Below, piece by piece: positions 14,237 through 22,312 of a stretch of 34,932 nt of DNA; position 1 is the stretch's first letter, and every line of letters begins with the position of its first letter. Below the pieces are notes generated by a model. It saw only the letters and a program-made list of their open reading frames with translations. It did no database searches and had not been told where the DNA came from. This DNA is from Scatosoma sp964504025 (lineage in GTDB: Bacteria; Bacillota; Clostridia; Christensenellales; Borkfalkiaceae). The DNA lies in assembly GCA_964504025.1 (NCBI GenBank), contig CAZDCO010000009.1, forward strand, positions 1 to 34,932, written 5' to 3'. The translations under genes were made by a program, and so were the position numbers.

Positions 14237-15145
14237 ATGATCACGGATAGACTGATTGAGAAAATCATCGATTTGCAAAACCCGACGTGCGTAGGTTTGG
14301 ACACGCTGTTCGACTATTTACCCGATGAGATGAAAACGGGGGTAACGAGCTTCGAGGGTGTTGCCGAACGAGTATTCGATTTCAACAAAAAACTGATCGA
14401 TACGCTCTACGATATCATTCCCTCCGTCAAGGTGCAAATCGCCTATTACGAAATGTACGGCGTGCCCGGCATGCAGGTGTACGAAGAAACGCTGAAATAC
14501 GCGGCGGAGAAAGATTTGGTCGTCATTGCGGACGCGAAGCGGAACGATATCGGTTCGACGGCGGCGTGCTACGCCAAGACGTTCCTCGGTGAAACGGCTG
14601 TCAACGGCAGGGCGCACCGTGCGTTCCCGTCCGATTACGTAACGGTCAACGGCTATTTGGGTACGGACGGTATCGCACCGTTCGTAGACGAGTGCGCGGC
14701 GCGCGACAAGGGTATCTTCGTCTTAGTCAAGACGTCCAACCCCTCCGGCGCGGAAGTGCAAAACTTGATTTTGGAAGACGGCACGCCCATGTACGAGAGA
14801 ATGGGCGGTTTGGTGGAAAAGTGGGGCGAGAGCACGATCGGTGCGTACGGCTATTCCGCCGTCGGCGCGGTCGTCGGCGCAACGCATCCTACCGAAGCCG
14901 CGAGATTGCGCGAAGTGTTGCCGCATACCTTCTTTTTGATTCCCGGTTACGGCGCGCAGGGCGGCAACGCGCAAATGCTGAAAAGCTGTTTCGGCGCGAA
15001 CGGACTCGGCGGCGTAGTGAATAATTCGCGCGGCATTTTGTGCGCGTATAAAAAGAACGGCGGCACGTATTACGAAGCGGCGCGCGCGGCGACGATCGCT
15101 ATGCAAAAGGATCTGTCGAGCGTGATCGGCAGCATGAAAAAATAA
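14237..15145 (+). CDS. pyrF: Orotidine 5'-phosphate decarboxylase, group 2
   Basis: The protein has 302 residues, long for PyrF but typical for the group 2 family. The catalytic core DAKRNDIGST is near residues 97-106, and LVKTSNPSGAE and PGYGAQGG (phosphate binding) follow. It decarboxylates OMP to UMP, the last step of the pathway. AGGAAAAGG precedes the ATG; the gene sits 18 bases after pyrC. Confidence 0.96.
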   Translation: MITDRLIEKIIDLQNPTCVGLDTLFDYLPDEMKTGVTSFEGVAERVFDFNKKLIDTLYDIIPSVKVQIAYYEMYGVPGMQVYEETLKYAAEKDLVVIADAKRNDIGSTAACYAKTFLGETAVNGRAHRAFPSDYVTVNGYLGTDGIAPFVDECAARDKGIFVLVKTSNPSGAEVQNLILEDGTPMYERMGGLVEKWGESTIGAYGYSAVGAVVGATHPTEAARLREVLPHTFFLIPGYGAQGGNAQMLKSCFGANGLGGVVNNSRGILCAYKKNGGTYYEAARAATIAMQKDLSSVIGSMKK

Positions 15146-15154
15146 GGAGCGGTT

Positions 15155-15910
15155 ATGAAAGATTACAGCGCGACGATCGTTCGCAACGAACGCATTGCGG
15201 ACAATATCTATTCGATCACTTTCGCGTTGCCCGAAAAGGCGCGCGTCCGTTGCGGGCAATTCGGCAATATTTCCGTCGGCGGTACGCACTTGTTGCGTCG
15301 TCCGATCGCCGTTTGTAAGGTGGAAGACGAGCAGGTAACGTTTTGTTACCAAGTGAAAGGCGAGGGCACGCAACGCTTGCGTGCGTTGCCCGTCGGTACG
15401 ATCGTCAATGTCTTGCTCCCCCTCGGTAACGGCTTTTTCGTCGAGGACGGGGAAAAGGAAGTGGCACTCGTCGGCGGCGGCGTCGGCGTGTTCCCGTTGA
15501 TTTCCGTCTTGCGGCAATACGGCGGCGAGAAGAATATCGCGGCGTACATCGGCTACCGCAACGCAGGCGCGGTTTGCGGCACGGAAGAGTTTGCGAAGGC
15601 AAATAAATTCGTCGCCGTTACGGATGACGGCAGCTACGGCGCGAAGATGAACGCCGTACAAGCGTTCGTCGCCGATTTGGACGGGGGCTACCGTCCCGAC
15701 GTCGTGTTGGCGTGCGGACCTACGCCTATGCTGCGCGCGTTGAAAGCGGTGGCGGAAGAACGGAACTTGCCCTGCTACGTTTCTTTGGAAGAGCGTATGG
15801 GCTGCGGAATCGGCGCGTGCTTGGTGTGCGTGTGCGATCGAACGGACGGCAAAAAGGCACGCGTTTGCAAGGACGGACCTGTGTTCAACGTGCAAGACGT
15901 AACCCTCTAA
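15155..15910 (+). CDS. pyrK: Dihydroorotate dehydrogenase B electron-transfer subunit
   Basis: The protein has 251 residues. An N-terminal FAD-binding barrel carries RRPIAVCK, a central NAD-binding fold has LVGGGVGVFPL, and the C-terminal cluster MGCGIGACLVCVC plus RVCKDGP supplies four Cys for a [2Fe-2S] centre. It passes electrons from PyrD to NAD+. AGGAG precedes the start and only 9 bases separate it from pyrF. Its pairing with the class 1B PyrD directly downstream fixes the enzyme type. Confidence 0.96.
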   Translation: MKDYSATIVRNERIADNIYSITFALPEKARVRCGQFGNISVGGTHLLRRPIAVCKVEDEQVTFCYQVKGEGTQRLRALPVGTIVNVLLPLGNGFFVEDGEKEVALVGGGVGVFPLISVLRQYGGEKNIAAYIGYRNAGAVCGTEEFAKANKFVAVTDDGSYGAKMNAVQAFVADLDGGYRPDVVLACGPTPMLRALKAVAEERNLPCYVSLEERMGCGIGACLVCVCDRTDGKKARVCKDGPVFNVQDVTL

Positions 15911-15934
15911 TATAGACGAAAGGAAAAAGAGAGT

Positions 15935-16852
15935 ATGGCAAATTTATCGGTAACTGTTTGCGGCGTTCCCTTGAAAAATCCCGTAATCGCGGCGTCGGGT
16001 ACGTTTGGCTTCGGCAGAGAATTTAACGAATTATACGATATCGGCAAGTTGGGCGGCGTATCGACGAAAGGCTTGACGTTAGAACCTCGTTCGGGCAATC
16101 CCGTACCGAGAATCGCGGAATCGCGTGGTGTCATTTTGAACGCCGTCGGTTTACAAAACCCCGGCGTGGAACACTTTTTGGAACACGACTTGGCGTGGTT
16201 GAAAGGCACGGGCACGTGCGTAATCGCCAACGTCGCGGGGAAAACGTTGGACGATTATTACGGCATTTGCGCCCGTTTGAACGGCAAGGTGGATATGATC
16301 GAGTTGAACATTTCCTGCCCCAACGTCAAGAGCGGCGGTATGGCGTTCGGTATTCAGCCGTCGTCGGTGGAAGAGGTAACGCGCGTGGCGAAGAGCGGCG
16401 CGAAAGACACGCCGCTGATCGTAAAACTTTCCCCCAACGTTGAGAGTATCGCGACCAACGCACTCGCCGCGCAAAAGGGGGGTGCGGACTGTGTTTCTCT
16501 CATCAATACGTTGACGGGTATGGCAATCGATATCGAGCGTAGACGCCCGATCATCGCCAACAACACGGGCGGCGTATCGGGTGCAGGCGTGAAGCCCGTC
16601 GCGGTGCGTATGGTGTACGAAGTGGCGCAGGCGGTGGATATTCCCGTAATCGGTATGGGCGGCATTACCCGTGCGGAGGACGCGATCGAGTTTTTGATGG
16701 CAGGCGCGACGGCGGTGCAAGTGGGCACGGCGAACTTTACCGATCCCTACGCAATGCCGAAGATTATCGACGGCTTGAACGCGTGGTGCGATAAGCACGG
16801 CGTGGCGAACGTCGGCGAGTTGACGGGAACGTTGCAATTGAACGGTAAGTAA
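15935..16852 (+). CDS. pyrD: Dihydroorotate dehydrogenase, class 1B catalytic subunit
   Basis: The protein has 305 residues. The family core is clear: KNPVIAASGTFGFG near residues 13-26, the catalytic Cys loop ELNISCPNV near 127-135, the GMGGITRAEDAIEFL phosphate-binding segment near 242, and AVQVGTANF. It is an FMN enzyme of the TIM-barrel type oxidising dihydroorotate to orotate. The catalytic Cys, rather than Ser, together with the adjacent pyrK, marks class 1B (NAD+-linked, cytosolic). Confidence 0.97.
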   Translation: MANLSVTVCGVPLKNPVIAASGTFGFGREFNELYDIGKLGGVSTKGLTLEPRSGNPVPRIAESRGVILNAVGLQNPGVEHFLEHDLAWLKGTGTCVIANVAGKTLDDYYGICARLNGKVDMIELNISCPNVKSGGMAFGIQPSSVEEVTRVAKSGAKDTPLIVKLSPNVESIATNALAAQKGGADCVSLINTLTGMAIDIERRRPIIANNTGGVSGAGVKPVAVRMVYEVAQAVDIPVIGMGGITRAEDAIEFLMAGATAVQVGTANFTDPYAMPKIIDGLNAWCDKHGVANVGELTGTLQLNGK

Positions 16853-16873
16853 ACAATAAGGAGAAAGAAGAGT

Positions 16874-17536
16874 ATGCAATATACGTATAAAGAAGAATTT
16901 ATTCGCTTTATGGTGGCGAACGGCGTGTTGAGATTTGGCGAATTTACCTTAAAGAGCGGCAGGAAAGCCCCCTATTTCATCAATACGGGCAATTATAAAA
17001 CGGGCAAGCAACTTGCCAAACTCGGCGAATATTACGCGGCTTGTATCCAAGAACACGCCCTGCAAGCGGACACGCTCGTAGGACCTGCGTATAAGGGAAT
17101 TCCCCTGTCGGTAACGACGGCGATCGCGCTGTATAACCGCTACGACGTAGACGTGAACTACTGCTTCGATAGAAAGGAAGTCAAAGATCACGGCGAGGGC
17201 GGCTTGTTCGTGGGTAAACAACTCACCGACGGCGAAAAGGTAATCGTGATCGAAGACGTCATGACGTCGGGCAAGGCGTTGAAGGAAATTTTACCCAAAC
17301 TGCAAGCGGCGGCAAACGTCGAAGTGGTGGGTATGATCATTTCCGTAGACCGTATGGAAAAGGCGTTGGATAGCGATTTGTCCGCCGTTGCCGCGGCGAA
17401 ACGGGACTACGGTATCGACGTGTACTCCGTCGTTACCATGAACGATATTATCGACGCCATCGAAAAGGGCGTCATCGACGGCAAGGAACACCTGCCTGCC
17501 ATGTACGCCTATCGCAACGCTTACGGCGTGAATTGA
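16874..17536 (+). CDS. pyrE: Orotate phosphoribosyltransferase
   Basis: The protein has 220 residues. The PRPP-binding motif VIVIEDVMTSGKAL is near residues 123-136, and the opening GEFTLKSGRKAPYFIN is characteristic. It joins orotate and PRPP to make OMP, the substrate for PyrF. AAGGAGAAAG precedes the start, 21 bases after pyrD. No terminator follows, so transcription may run on into trpS. Confidence 0.97.
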   Translation: MQYTYKEEFIRFMVANGVLRFGEFTLKSGRKAPYFINTGNYKTGKQLAKLGEYYAACIQEHALQADTLVGPAYKGIPLSVTTAIALYNRYDVDVNYCFDRKEVKDHGEGGLFVGKQLTDGEKVIVIEDVMTSGKALKEILPKLQAAANVEVVGMIISVDRMEKALDSDLSAVAAAKRDYGIDVYSVVTMNDIIDAIEKGVIDGKEHLPAMYAYRNAYGVN

Positions 17537-17658
17537 ATACGCTGACGGGCGAAGCTCGGCGCGGCGGCGCGCGGTTCAAAAACGTGAAAGCGTATAAATA
17601 CGATCGCGACGGCGCACAAGAAAAATACGGCGATTGCCGAAAAAAACGTTCGTTTCAT
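17521..17658 (-). CDS. Possible antisense small membrane protein (45 aa)
   Basis: A minus-strand frame in the pyrE-trpS gap encodes MKRTFFSAIAVFFLCAVAIV followed by FIRF and a Pro/Ala/Arg-rich tail: a basic start, one strong membrane helix and a cytoplasmic or external tail. Its codons (GCC, GCG, GTC, ATC, CGC) match those of the real genes here. Against it, there is no SD, no convincing promoter, and its end overlaps the last 16 bases of pyrE. The plus strand of the same gap has no sensible frame. It is offered only as a candidate. Confidence 0.3.
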   Translation of the reverse strand: MKRTFFSAIAVFFLCAVAIVFIRFHVFEPRAAAPSFARQRIQFTP

Positions 17659-17680
17659 ACCGACAGTATGAGCGACGGCG

Positions 17681-17696
17681 CGCGCACTTATGCGCG
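17681..17696 (+). other. Hairpin just upstream of trpS ribosome-binding site
   Basis: CGCGCA (17681-17686) and TGCGCG (17691-17696) form a perfect GC-rich stem with loop CTTA, five bases before the SD of trpS. There is no T run, so it is not a terminator; it may affect translation or mRNA processing. No T-box consensus was found in the gap. Confidence 0.4.
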
Positions 17697-17719
17697 GCGC
17701 GAAAGGAGTGAGAACAAAT

Positions 17720-18763
17720 ATGAAAAATATCATTTTAACGGGGGATAGACCGACGGGCAGGTTACACGTCGGACACTACGTCGGTTCGTTGCGGCGGCGC
17801 GTAGAGCTGCAAAACAGCGGCAAATTCGACGAAATCTACGTGATGATCGCCGACGCACAGGCACTCACCGACAATTTCGATAACCCCCAAAAGGTACGCG
17901 ATAACGTTACGGAAGTCGCGTTGGACTACTTGGCTTGCGGAATCGATCCCGCGAAGTCGACGATGTTCGTGCAATCGCACGTGGAACAACTGACGGAATT
18001 GACCTTCTATTATATGAACCTCGTTACGTTGGCGCGGTTGGAACGCAATCCCACGGTGAAAGCGGAGATCAGACAAAAGAATTTCGAGATGTCGTTGCCG
18101 ATGGGCTTTTTGACCTATCCCGTATCGCAAACGGCGGATATTACGGCGTTCAAGGCGACGACCGTACCCGTCGGCGAAGATCAACTTCCGATGATCGAAC
18201 AGGCGCGCGAGATCGTGCGTAGCTTTAACGGCTTGTACGGGGAAACGCTCGTCGAACCGAAAGCGGTAATTCCCGACAATCAGTCGTGCAGACGCTTGCC
18301 CGGTACGGACGGTATGGCGAAGATGAGTAAATCGCTCGGTAACTGTATCTATCTGTCGGATAGTGCGGACGAGATCAAGCGGAAGGTAATGGGCATGTAT
18401 ACCGATCCTAACCATATCCGCGTAACCGATCCCGGCGACACGAAAAACAACCCGACGTTCATCTACTTGGACGCGTTCGTAAACGATGGGCATTTCCAAC
18501 GCTATTTGCCCGAATACGCGAACTTGGACGAGTTGAAGGCACACTACGAGCGCGGCGGCTTAGGGGATATGAAGGTGAAGAAGTTCCTCAACTGCGTAAT
18601 GCAGGAAACGATAGAGCCGATCCGTACGCGCCGTGAAGAGTTGGAAAAGGATATCCCCGCCGTGTGGGAGATCTTGCGTCAAGGCAGCGAAAGGGCGCGC
18701 GGCGTAGCGGCGCAAACGCTGGCGGAAGTGAAGCGCGCGATGAAGATCAACTATTTCGAGTGA
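17720..18763 (+). CDS. trpS: Tryptophanyl-tRNA synthetase
   Basis: The protein has 347 residues, the usual length. ATG 17720 is taken with AAAGGAG at 17702-17708 (11-base spacing); an in-frame GTG at 17708 overlaps the SD and is unlikely. Class I signatures are PTGRLHVGHY (HIGH motif, near residue 12) and AKMSKSLGN (KMSKS, near 202-210), with GEDQLP near 155. It charges tRNA-Trp. It may be read from the pyr operon, since neither a terminator nor a clear promoter lies in the gap. A shared terminator with the HU gene follows. Confidence 0.97.
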   Translation: MKNIILTGDRPTGRLHVGHYVGSLRRRVELQNSGKFDEIYVMIADAQALTDNFDNPQKVRDNVTEVALDYLACGIDPAKSTMFVQSHVEQLTELTFYYMNLVTLARLERNPTVKAEIRQKNFEMSLPMGFLTYPVSQTADITAFKATTVPVGEDQLPMIEQAREIVRSFNGLYGETLVEPKAVIPDNQSCRRLPGTDGMAKMSKSLGNCIYLSDSADEIKRKVMGMYTDPNHIRVTDPGDTKNNPTFIYLDAFVNDGHFQRYLPEYANLDELKAHYERGGLGDMKVKKFLNCVMQETIEPIRTRREELEKDIPAVWEILRQGSERARGVAAQTLAEVKRAMKINYFE

Positions 18764-18780
18764 TAAAAAGAGCAAAAGAA

Positions 18781-18806
18781 AAAACCGACGAGTAATCGTC
18801 GGTTTT
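18781..18806. terminator. Bidirectional terminator between trpS and HU
   Basis: A perfect 11-bp stem (18781-18791 with 18796-18806) with loop GTAA. T-rich DNA follows on the plus strand and T6 on the minus strand, so it can end both convergent genes. Confidence 0.88.
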
Positions 18807-18822
18807 GCTTTTTACGTTCGTA

Positions 18823-19095
18823 TCAGTTGAACAATTCTTTATACGCTTTACCAAATTTCATAACGGGCTTCTTGCAAGCGGCAACGGTAACTTTTTCCTG
18901 CGTTTGAGGGTTGATAGCCGTCTTTTCGGGCACGTCTTTGATTTCCAAGGTACCAAACCCGACGAGTTGCACTTTTTCGCCTGCTTTCAACGCTTCCGTA
19001 ACGGTAGCCACGAACGCGTCGTAAGCGCACGCTGCGTCCTTGTTCGTAAATCCTGCTTTCTCAGCCATAGCTTTGATCAATTCGCCTTTATTCAT
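18823..19095 (-). CDS. HU-family nucleoid protein
   Basis: The protein has 90 residues, exactly the HU length. It opens MNKGELIKAMAEKAGFTNKD, shows VQLVGFGTLE, and carries the DNA-binding arm region with INPQTQEK in place of the usual RNPQTGE. HU is a dimeric, sequence-independent DNA-bending protein. GGGG lies 10 bases before the ATG; the promoter is near consensus and a stem-loop sits at the 5' end of the message. Confidence 0.95.
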   Translation of the reverse strand: MNKGELIKAMAEKAGFTNKDAACAYDAFVATVTEALKAGEKVQLVGFGTLEIKDVPEKTAINPQTQEKVTVAACKKPVMKFGKAYKELFN

Positions 19096-19122
19096 AGAGA
19101 TGAGTCCCCTTTATAATGTTTT

Positions 19123-19145
19123 CTTAAAAATCGGCAATTTTTAAG
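19123..19145 (-). other. 5' stem-loop in HU mRNA leader
   Basis: CTTAAAAAT (19123-19131) and ATTTTTAAG (19137-19145) form a perfect 9-bp inverted repeat beginning at the predicted transcription start. It could stabilise the message, or be an operator. Confidence 0.5.
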
Positions 19146-19152
19146 TACTTGT

Positions 19153-19181
19153 ATTATACCCCATTCCGTCCTTTTTGTCAA
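19153..19181 (-). promoter_or_regulatory. Sigma-A promoter of HU gene
   Basis: On the minus strand TTGACA (19176-19181), 17-base spacer, TATAAT (19153-19158): both boxes perfect. Confidence 0.9.
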
Positions 19182-19251
19182 TAGCTATCCGAAAAAAATA
19201 TCGAAAAAACGCGAAAAATGCCGTTTTTTTCGAGAAAATAGCCCAAAAAAG

Positions 19252-19286
19252 CACCGCGCTTCCCGTCTTTTCAGGGAAACGCGGTG
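19252..19286 (-). terminator. Intrinsic terminator after YitT-family gene
   Basis: A 13-bp stem with one G-T pair (19252-19264 with 19274-19286), followed on the minus strand by a run of six T. T5 on the plus strand makes it potentially bidirectional. A second AT-rich inverted repeat (TCGAAAAAACG near 19201, matched near 19222-19233) lies just beyond. Confidence 0.8.
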
Positions 19287-19303
19287 GCGTTTTTCGTTAT
19301 CGG

Positions 19304-20269
19304 TTAATTTTCAGCGGTATAGAAGCCCAAACCAAGCACTTGCGAAACGTTGGACATAACGGCGAACGAGTCTGGATCGATCTCTTTCATTATTCGACGA
19401 AGGGCGGCGATTTGCCGCTTACTCACGACGCAAACGAGCATCGAATGTTCCTCGTTGGTATACATTCCTTTTGCAGGCAACGCCGTTACGCCGCGACCTA
19501 ACTCGCGCATCAAAGCGAAGGACATTTCTTCGGGTTTGTCGGTGATGATGCGGAACTCGATTGCCGATTGAAAGCCGTTCGTAACCGAATCGATCGTCTT
19601 GCTTTCCAAATACAATTCAAACGCGGACATCATCACGGGGAGCAACGTTTGCGCAGGCGTTTCTCCGGGGAAAACGAAGACGGAAAAGCCGATGATGATA
19701 CAGTTGATGACGAAGAGCATACGCGAAATGGAGTTTGCGCCGATTTTGCGTTGGATCATGACGGCGAGGATATCCGTGCCGCCCGTGCTGCCGCCCGTCT
19801 TTAAGGCAAGTGCGATCGCCGTACCGATACAAAGAGCCGCCGCGATCGCCGCGAAGATTTTTTCGCCGCTTTCCACGAAGGTTACTTGGAAGGTAGGCAA
19901 AGCGTTTTCAAACAACGCCAGCCACAGCGTTTGCAAACCGATATTCATGGTGGACAATACGGCGAATTTCCGTTTGACGAGGAAGAACGCCGCGATGATC
20001 AAGGGGAAGTTCACGCCGAAGATGACGAGCCATTGCGGAACGACGCCGTTCGTGGCGACGTTGACCAAAATGGCGATACCGCTGACGCCGCCTACGGTGA
20101 AGCGGTTGGGGGTGATAAAGGTATAGGACGCCACGGCGACGAGGAAGGAAGAGATCAGTTGTAACAAGATCGTCTTCGTCCAGTAGGTGATCTGTCCTTT
20201 TTTCGATCGTGCTTCGTTATGGAGTGCTTCTCGCGTAACTTTCGGGGGTAAGGAGGGGTTCGTATTCAT
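19304..20269 (-). CDS. YitT-family membrane protein with DUF2179 domain
   Basis: The protein has 321 residues. Five or six hydrophobic segments lie between residues 30 and 210, including the family stretch FITPNRFTVGGVSGIA and GGSTGGTDILAVMIQRK. The C-terminal 100 or so residues form the soluble DUF2179 domain (YTNEEHSMLVCVVSKRQ, IDPDSFAVMSNVSQVLG). Function is not established for the family. There is no SD; the rplI stop codon lies 2 bases upstream, so translation is probably coupled to rplI. The terminator after it ends both genes. Confidence 0.92.
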   Translation of the reverse strand: MNTNPSLPPKVTREALHNEARSKKGQITYWTKTILLQLISSFLVAVASYTFITPNRFTVGGVSGIAILVNVATNGVVPQWLVIFGVNFPLIIAAFFLVKRKFAVLSTMNIGLQTLWLALFENALPTFQVTFVESGEKIFAAIAAALCIGTAIALALKTGGSTGGTDILAVMIQRKIGANSISRMLFVINCIIIGFSVFVFPGETPAQTLLPVMMSAFELYLESKTIDSVTNGFQSAIEFRIITDKPEEMSFALMRELGRGVTALPAKGMYTNEEHSMLVCVVSKRQIAALRRIMKEIDPDSFAVMSNVSQVLGLGFYTAEN

Positions 20270-20271
20270 GA

Positions 20272-20712
20272 TTATAAGCTTTCCACCGCCACCGTAATTT
20301 TTGCAACGACGCCTTCCATAAGACGCACTTCGGCGCGGAAAGAACCGAGCGTTTTCACCGCGTCCATTTTGATTTTCTTTTTATCGACGTCGAAGCCGAT
20401 TTCCGCAAGCGCAGCCGCTACGTGCGAGGGGGTAACGCTGCCGAACGTCTTGCCGTTCTCGCCCGTCTTGATTTTGACGACGACGTTTTTACCGTCGATT
20501 TCCGCTGCGAGTGCTTTCAACGCTTTCACTTCTTCCGCTTTATGAAATTCTTGCGCGGCTTTTTGTTGGTTTGCCTGATGTACGTTCGCGGCGGTGGCAA
20601 CCGTCGCTAAGCCCTTTTTCAAAAGGAAATTTCTACCGAATCCGTCGGCAACGTCCACGACGTCGCCCTTTTTACCCGTGCCTTTTACGTCTGCGGTCAA
20701 TAAAACTTTCAT
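20272..20712 (-). CDS. rplI: 50S ribosomal protein L9
   Basis: The protein has 146 residues. The start MKVLLTADVKGTGKKGDVVD is at 20712, preceded by AGGAG with 9-base spacing; the longer frame runs through the promoter. The L9 signature GFGRNFLLKKGLA is near residues 24-36, followed by the long connecting helix and the C-terminal rRNA-binding domain. L9 binds 23S rRNA near L1 and affects frame maintenance. It is first in a two-gene unit with the YitT-family gene. Confidence 0.96.
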   Translation of the reverse strand: MKVLLTADVKGTGKKGDVVDVADGFGRNFLLKKGLATVATAANVHQANQQKAAQEFHKAEEVKALKALAAEIDGKNVVVKIKTGENGKTFGSVTPSHVAAALAEIGFDVDKKKIKMDAVKTLGSFRAEVRLMEGVVAKITVAVESL

Positions 20713-20746
20713 ACATAATTCTCCTACGTTCGTATTCTCTATGTAT

Positions 20747-20775
20747 ATTGTATCGCAAATTTTATAAAAAGTCAA
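20747..20775 (-). promoter_or_regulatory. Sigma-A promoter of rplI
   Basis: On the minus strand TTGACT (20770-20775), 17-base spacer, TACAAT (20747-20752). Confidence 0.85.
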
Positions 20776-20833
20776 TAATCTTTCGCGAAAATACGCATAC
20801 TCTTTCTATCAAAAATAAGGAGGGAAGATCGTT

Positions 20834-21004
20834 ATGATGAACGAACGCGGTCAAGAAGTGAACACGAGTATCGGTTGCGGCGTTACGGAATGTAAATATA
20901 ACCGTGCCGGCGACTATTGCACGCTGCGAAAGATCCACGTAGGCAATACCTGCGCTTGCGATACGGACAGCTGCACCTGCTGCGACAGTTTTGAGAGAAA
21001 GTAA
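20834..21004 (+). CDS. Small Cys-rich DUF1540 protein
   Basis: The protein has 56 residues, starting at ATG 20834 with AAGGAGGG 10 bases before it. Eight cysteines lie in IGCGVTECKYN, YCTLRKIHVG, NTCACDTDSCTCCDSF, matching the DUF1540 pattern of Cys pairs separated by a CTL/CTA-x-x-I-x-V strand. The family is common in Clostridia and presumably binds a metal; the role is unknown, with a spore or stationary-phase link suggested by its distribution. No good sigma-A promoter is seen; a CATACTCT at about 20792-20799 only loosely resembles a sigma-E -10 box. A terminator follows. Confidence 0.88.
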   Translation: MMNERGQEVNTSIGCGVTECKYNRAGDYCTLRKIHVGNTCACDTDSCTCCDSFERK

Positions 21005-21025
21005 CGAAAACTGTTGCAAACAAAC

Positions 21026-21051
21026 CCCGTTTTGCCTTTTTGCAAAACGGG
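21026..21051 (+). terminator. Intrinsic terminator after DUF1540 gene
   Basis: A perfect 10-bp stem (21026-21035 with 21042-21051), loop of six, and seven T at 21054-21060. Confidence 0.9.
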
Positions 21052-21061
21052 CGTTTTTTTC

Positions 21062-21090
21062 TTGCCTATTCAACGCGTAGGGGGTATAAT
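21062..21090 (+). promoter_or_regulatory. Sigma-A promoter of PTS IIC-like gene
   Basis: TTGCCT at 21062-21067, 17-base spacer, TATAAT at 21085-21090. It begins right after the preceding terminator. Confidence 0.75.
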
Positions 21091-21127
21091 ATTGTCAAAA
21101 CCTTAAAGAATACGAAGGAGAACGGTT

Positions 21128-22249
21128 ATGGAAAAGCAGAGCACTTTCAAACAAAATTGCCTTGCCTATCTCAAAAACTTGCCCAAACGCTATTTTATCA
21201 CGGCGTTTTCGGGTATGGCGCAGGGCTTGTTCGTAACGCTGATCGCAGGTACGATCTTGGCACAGATTGCAGGCTGGATCGGGGATAACTACGTCGGCAA
21301 TACGCTGGGGTATATCGCGAATATCGCGAAATCGCTGATGGGTGCGGGGATCGGCGTGGGAATCGCGCACGCACTCGGCAAAAACAAATTGCTTACCTTT
21401 TCGGCTGCGGTGGCAGGTATGGTCGGCGCGTTCGCGGACAAATTGCTCCCGGGCGGCGCGGCGTTCACGGCGTTGACGTTCGGCGCACCCGGTAACCCGA
21501 TCGGCGCGTACGTGGTTACGATGCTCGTCGTGGAAATCGTGGAAACGTACGTCGGAAAGACGAAGCTCGACATCATTCTCGTGCCCCTCGGCGCAATGGT
21601 GATTGCGTTCGGCGGCGTATTCGCGGCGTATCCGTTCATTTGGCTCGTCAACTTGCTCGGCGACGGAATCGCGTTGGCGACGAACGCCGTTCCCTTCGTT
21701 ATGGGGATTGTCGTGGCGGTCGTGATGGGAATCTTGCTTACGATGCCTACCTCCTCGGCGGCGATTTGGGTGGCGGTTTCCAGCCCCATTTTGGCAAATC
21801 CCGCGAACCCTTCCTACGAAGCTATGTTGCTCGCAGGCGGTGCGGCTACCGTCGGTTGCGCTTGCCACATGATCGGCTTCGCCGTGGCGAGCTTCCGTGA
21901 AAACGGAGTGGGTGGCTTGATCGCGCAGGGCTTGGGAACGAGTATGTTACAAATTCCGAATATCATGAAAAAGCCCGTCGTCATGACGCCGATGATCGTT
22001 GCCAGCGCGATTTGCGGTCCGCTTTCCACCTGCGTATTCGGCTTGAAGTGCGGCGCGTCGGGCGGCGGTATGGGTACGAGCGGTTTGGTCGGCGTGTTCG
22101 ACTTGTTCAAGTACACCGAAGGCGCGCTCGGTATCGTCGGCATTATCCTGTTGACGTTCGTGTTGCCTGCCGCGATCAATATCGTCGTTTCCGAATTTAT
22201 GCGAAAAAAAGGTTGGATCAAGGAAAACGATTTGCGTTTGGAATTATAA
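21128..22249 (+). CDS. PfoR-like PTS IIC-type membrane protein
   Basis: The protein has 373 residues with about nine hydrophobic segments. AAGGAG precedes ATG 21128. Glycine-rich loops such as GAGIGVGIAHALGKNK, LTMPTSSAAIWVAVS and KCGASGGGMGTSGLVG match the PTS_EIIC_2 family (COG3641, PfoR). Classic IIC proteins carry sugars across the membrane during phosphorylation; PfoR homologues have been called regulators of toxin genes in clostridia, without biochemical proof. No IIA or IIB gene is beside it, so it is an orphan IIC and its substrate is unknown. Confidence 0.9.
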   Translation: MEKQSTFKQNCLAYLKNLPKRYFITAFSGMAQGLFVTLIAGTILAQIAGWIGDNYVGNTLGYIANIAKSLMGAGIGVGIAHALGKNKLLTFSAAVAGMVGAFADKLLPGGAAFTALTFGAPGNPIGAYVVTMLVVEIVETYVGKTKLDIILVPLGAMVIAFGGVFAAYPFIWLVNLLGDGIALATNAVPFVMGIVVAVVMGILLTMPTSSAAIWVAVSSPILANPANPSYEAMLLAGGAATVGCACHMIGFAVASFRENGVGGLIAQGLGTSMLQIPNIMKKPVVMTPMIVASAICGPLSTCVFGLKCGASGGGMGTSGLVGVFDLFKYTEGALGIVGIILLTFVLPAAINIVVSEFMRKKGWIKENDLRLEL

Positions 22250-22264
22250 TCGAACGCCGATAAA

Positions 22265-22299
22265 AAAGAGCCGAGTGCTGCGATAGCACTCGGCTCTTT
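22265..22299. terminator. Bidirectional terminator between PTS IIC and UPF0371 genes
   Basis: A perfect 15-bp stem (22265-22279 with 22285-22299) with a five-base loop. The stem ends in AAA/TTT and extra A and T flank it, so it can stop both convergent genes. Confidence 0.9.
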
Positions 22300-22312
22300 C
22301 CATATACTTTTT

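Noticed and set aside
17537..17719. T-box riboswitch before trpS
   Set aside because: No T-box sequence, specifier loop or terminator was found in the gap.
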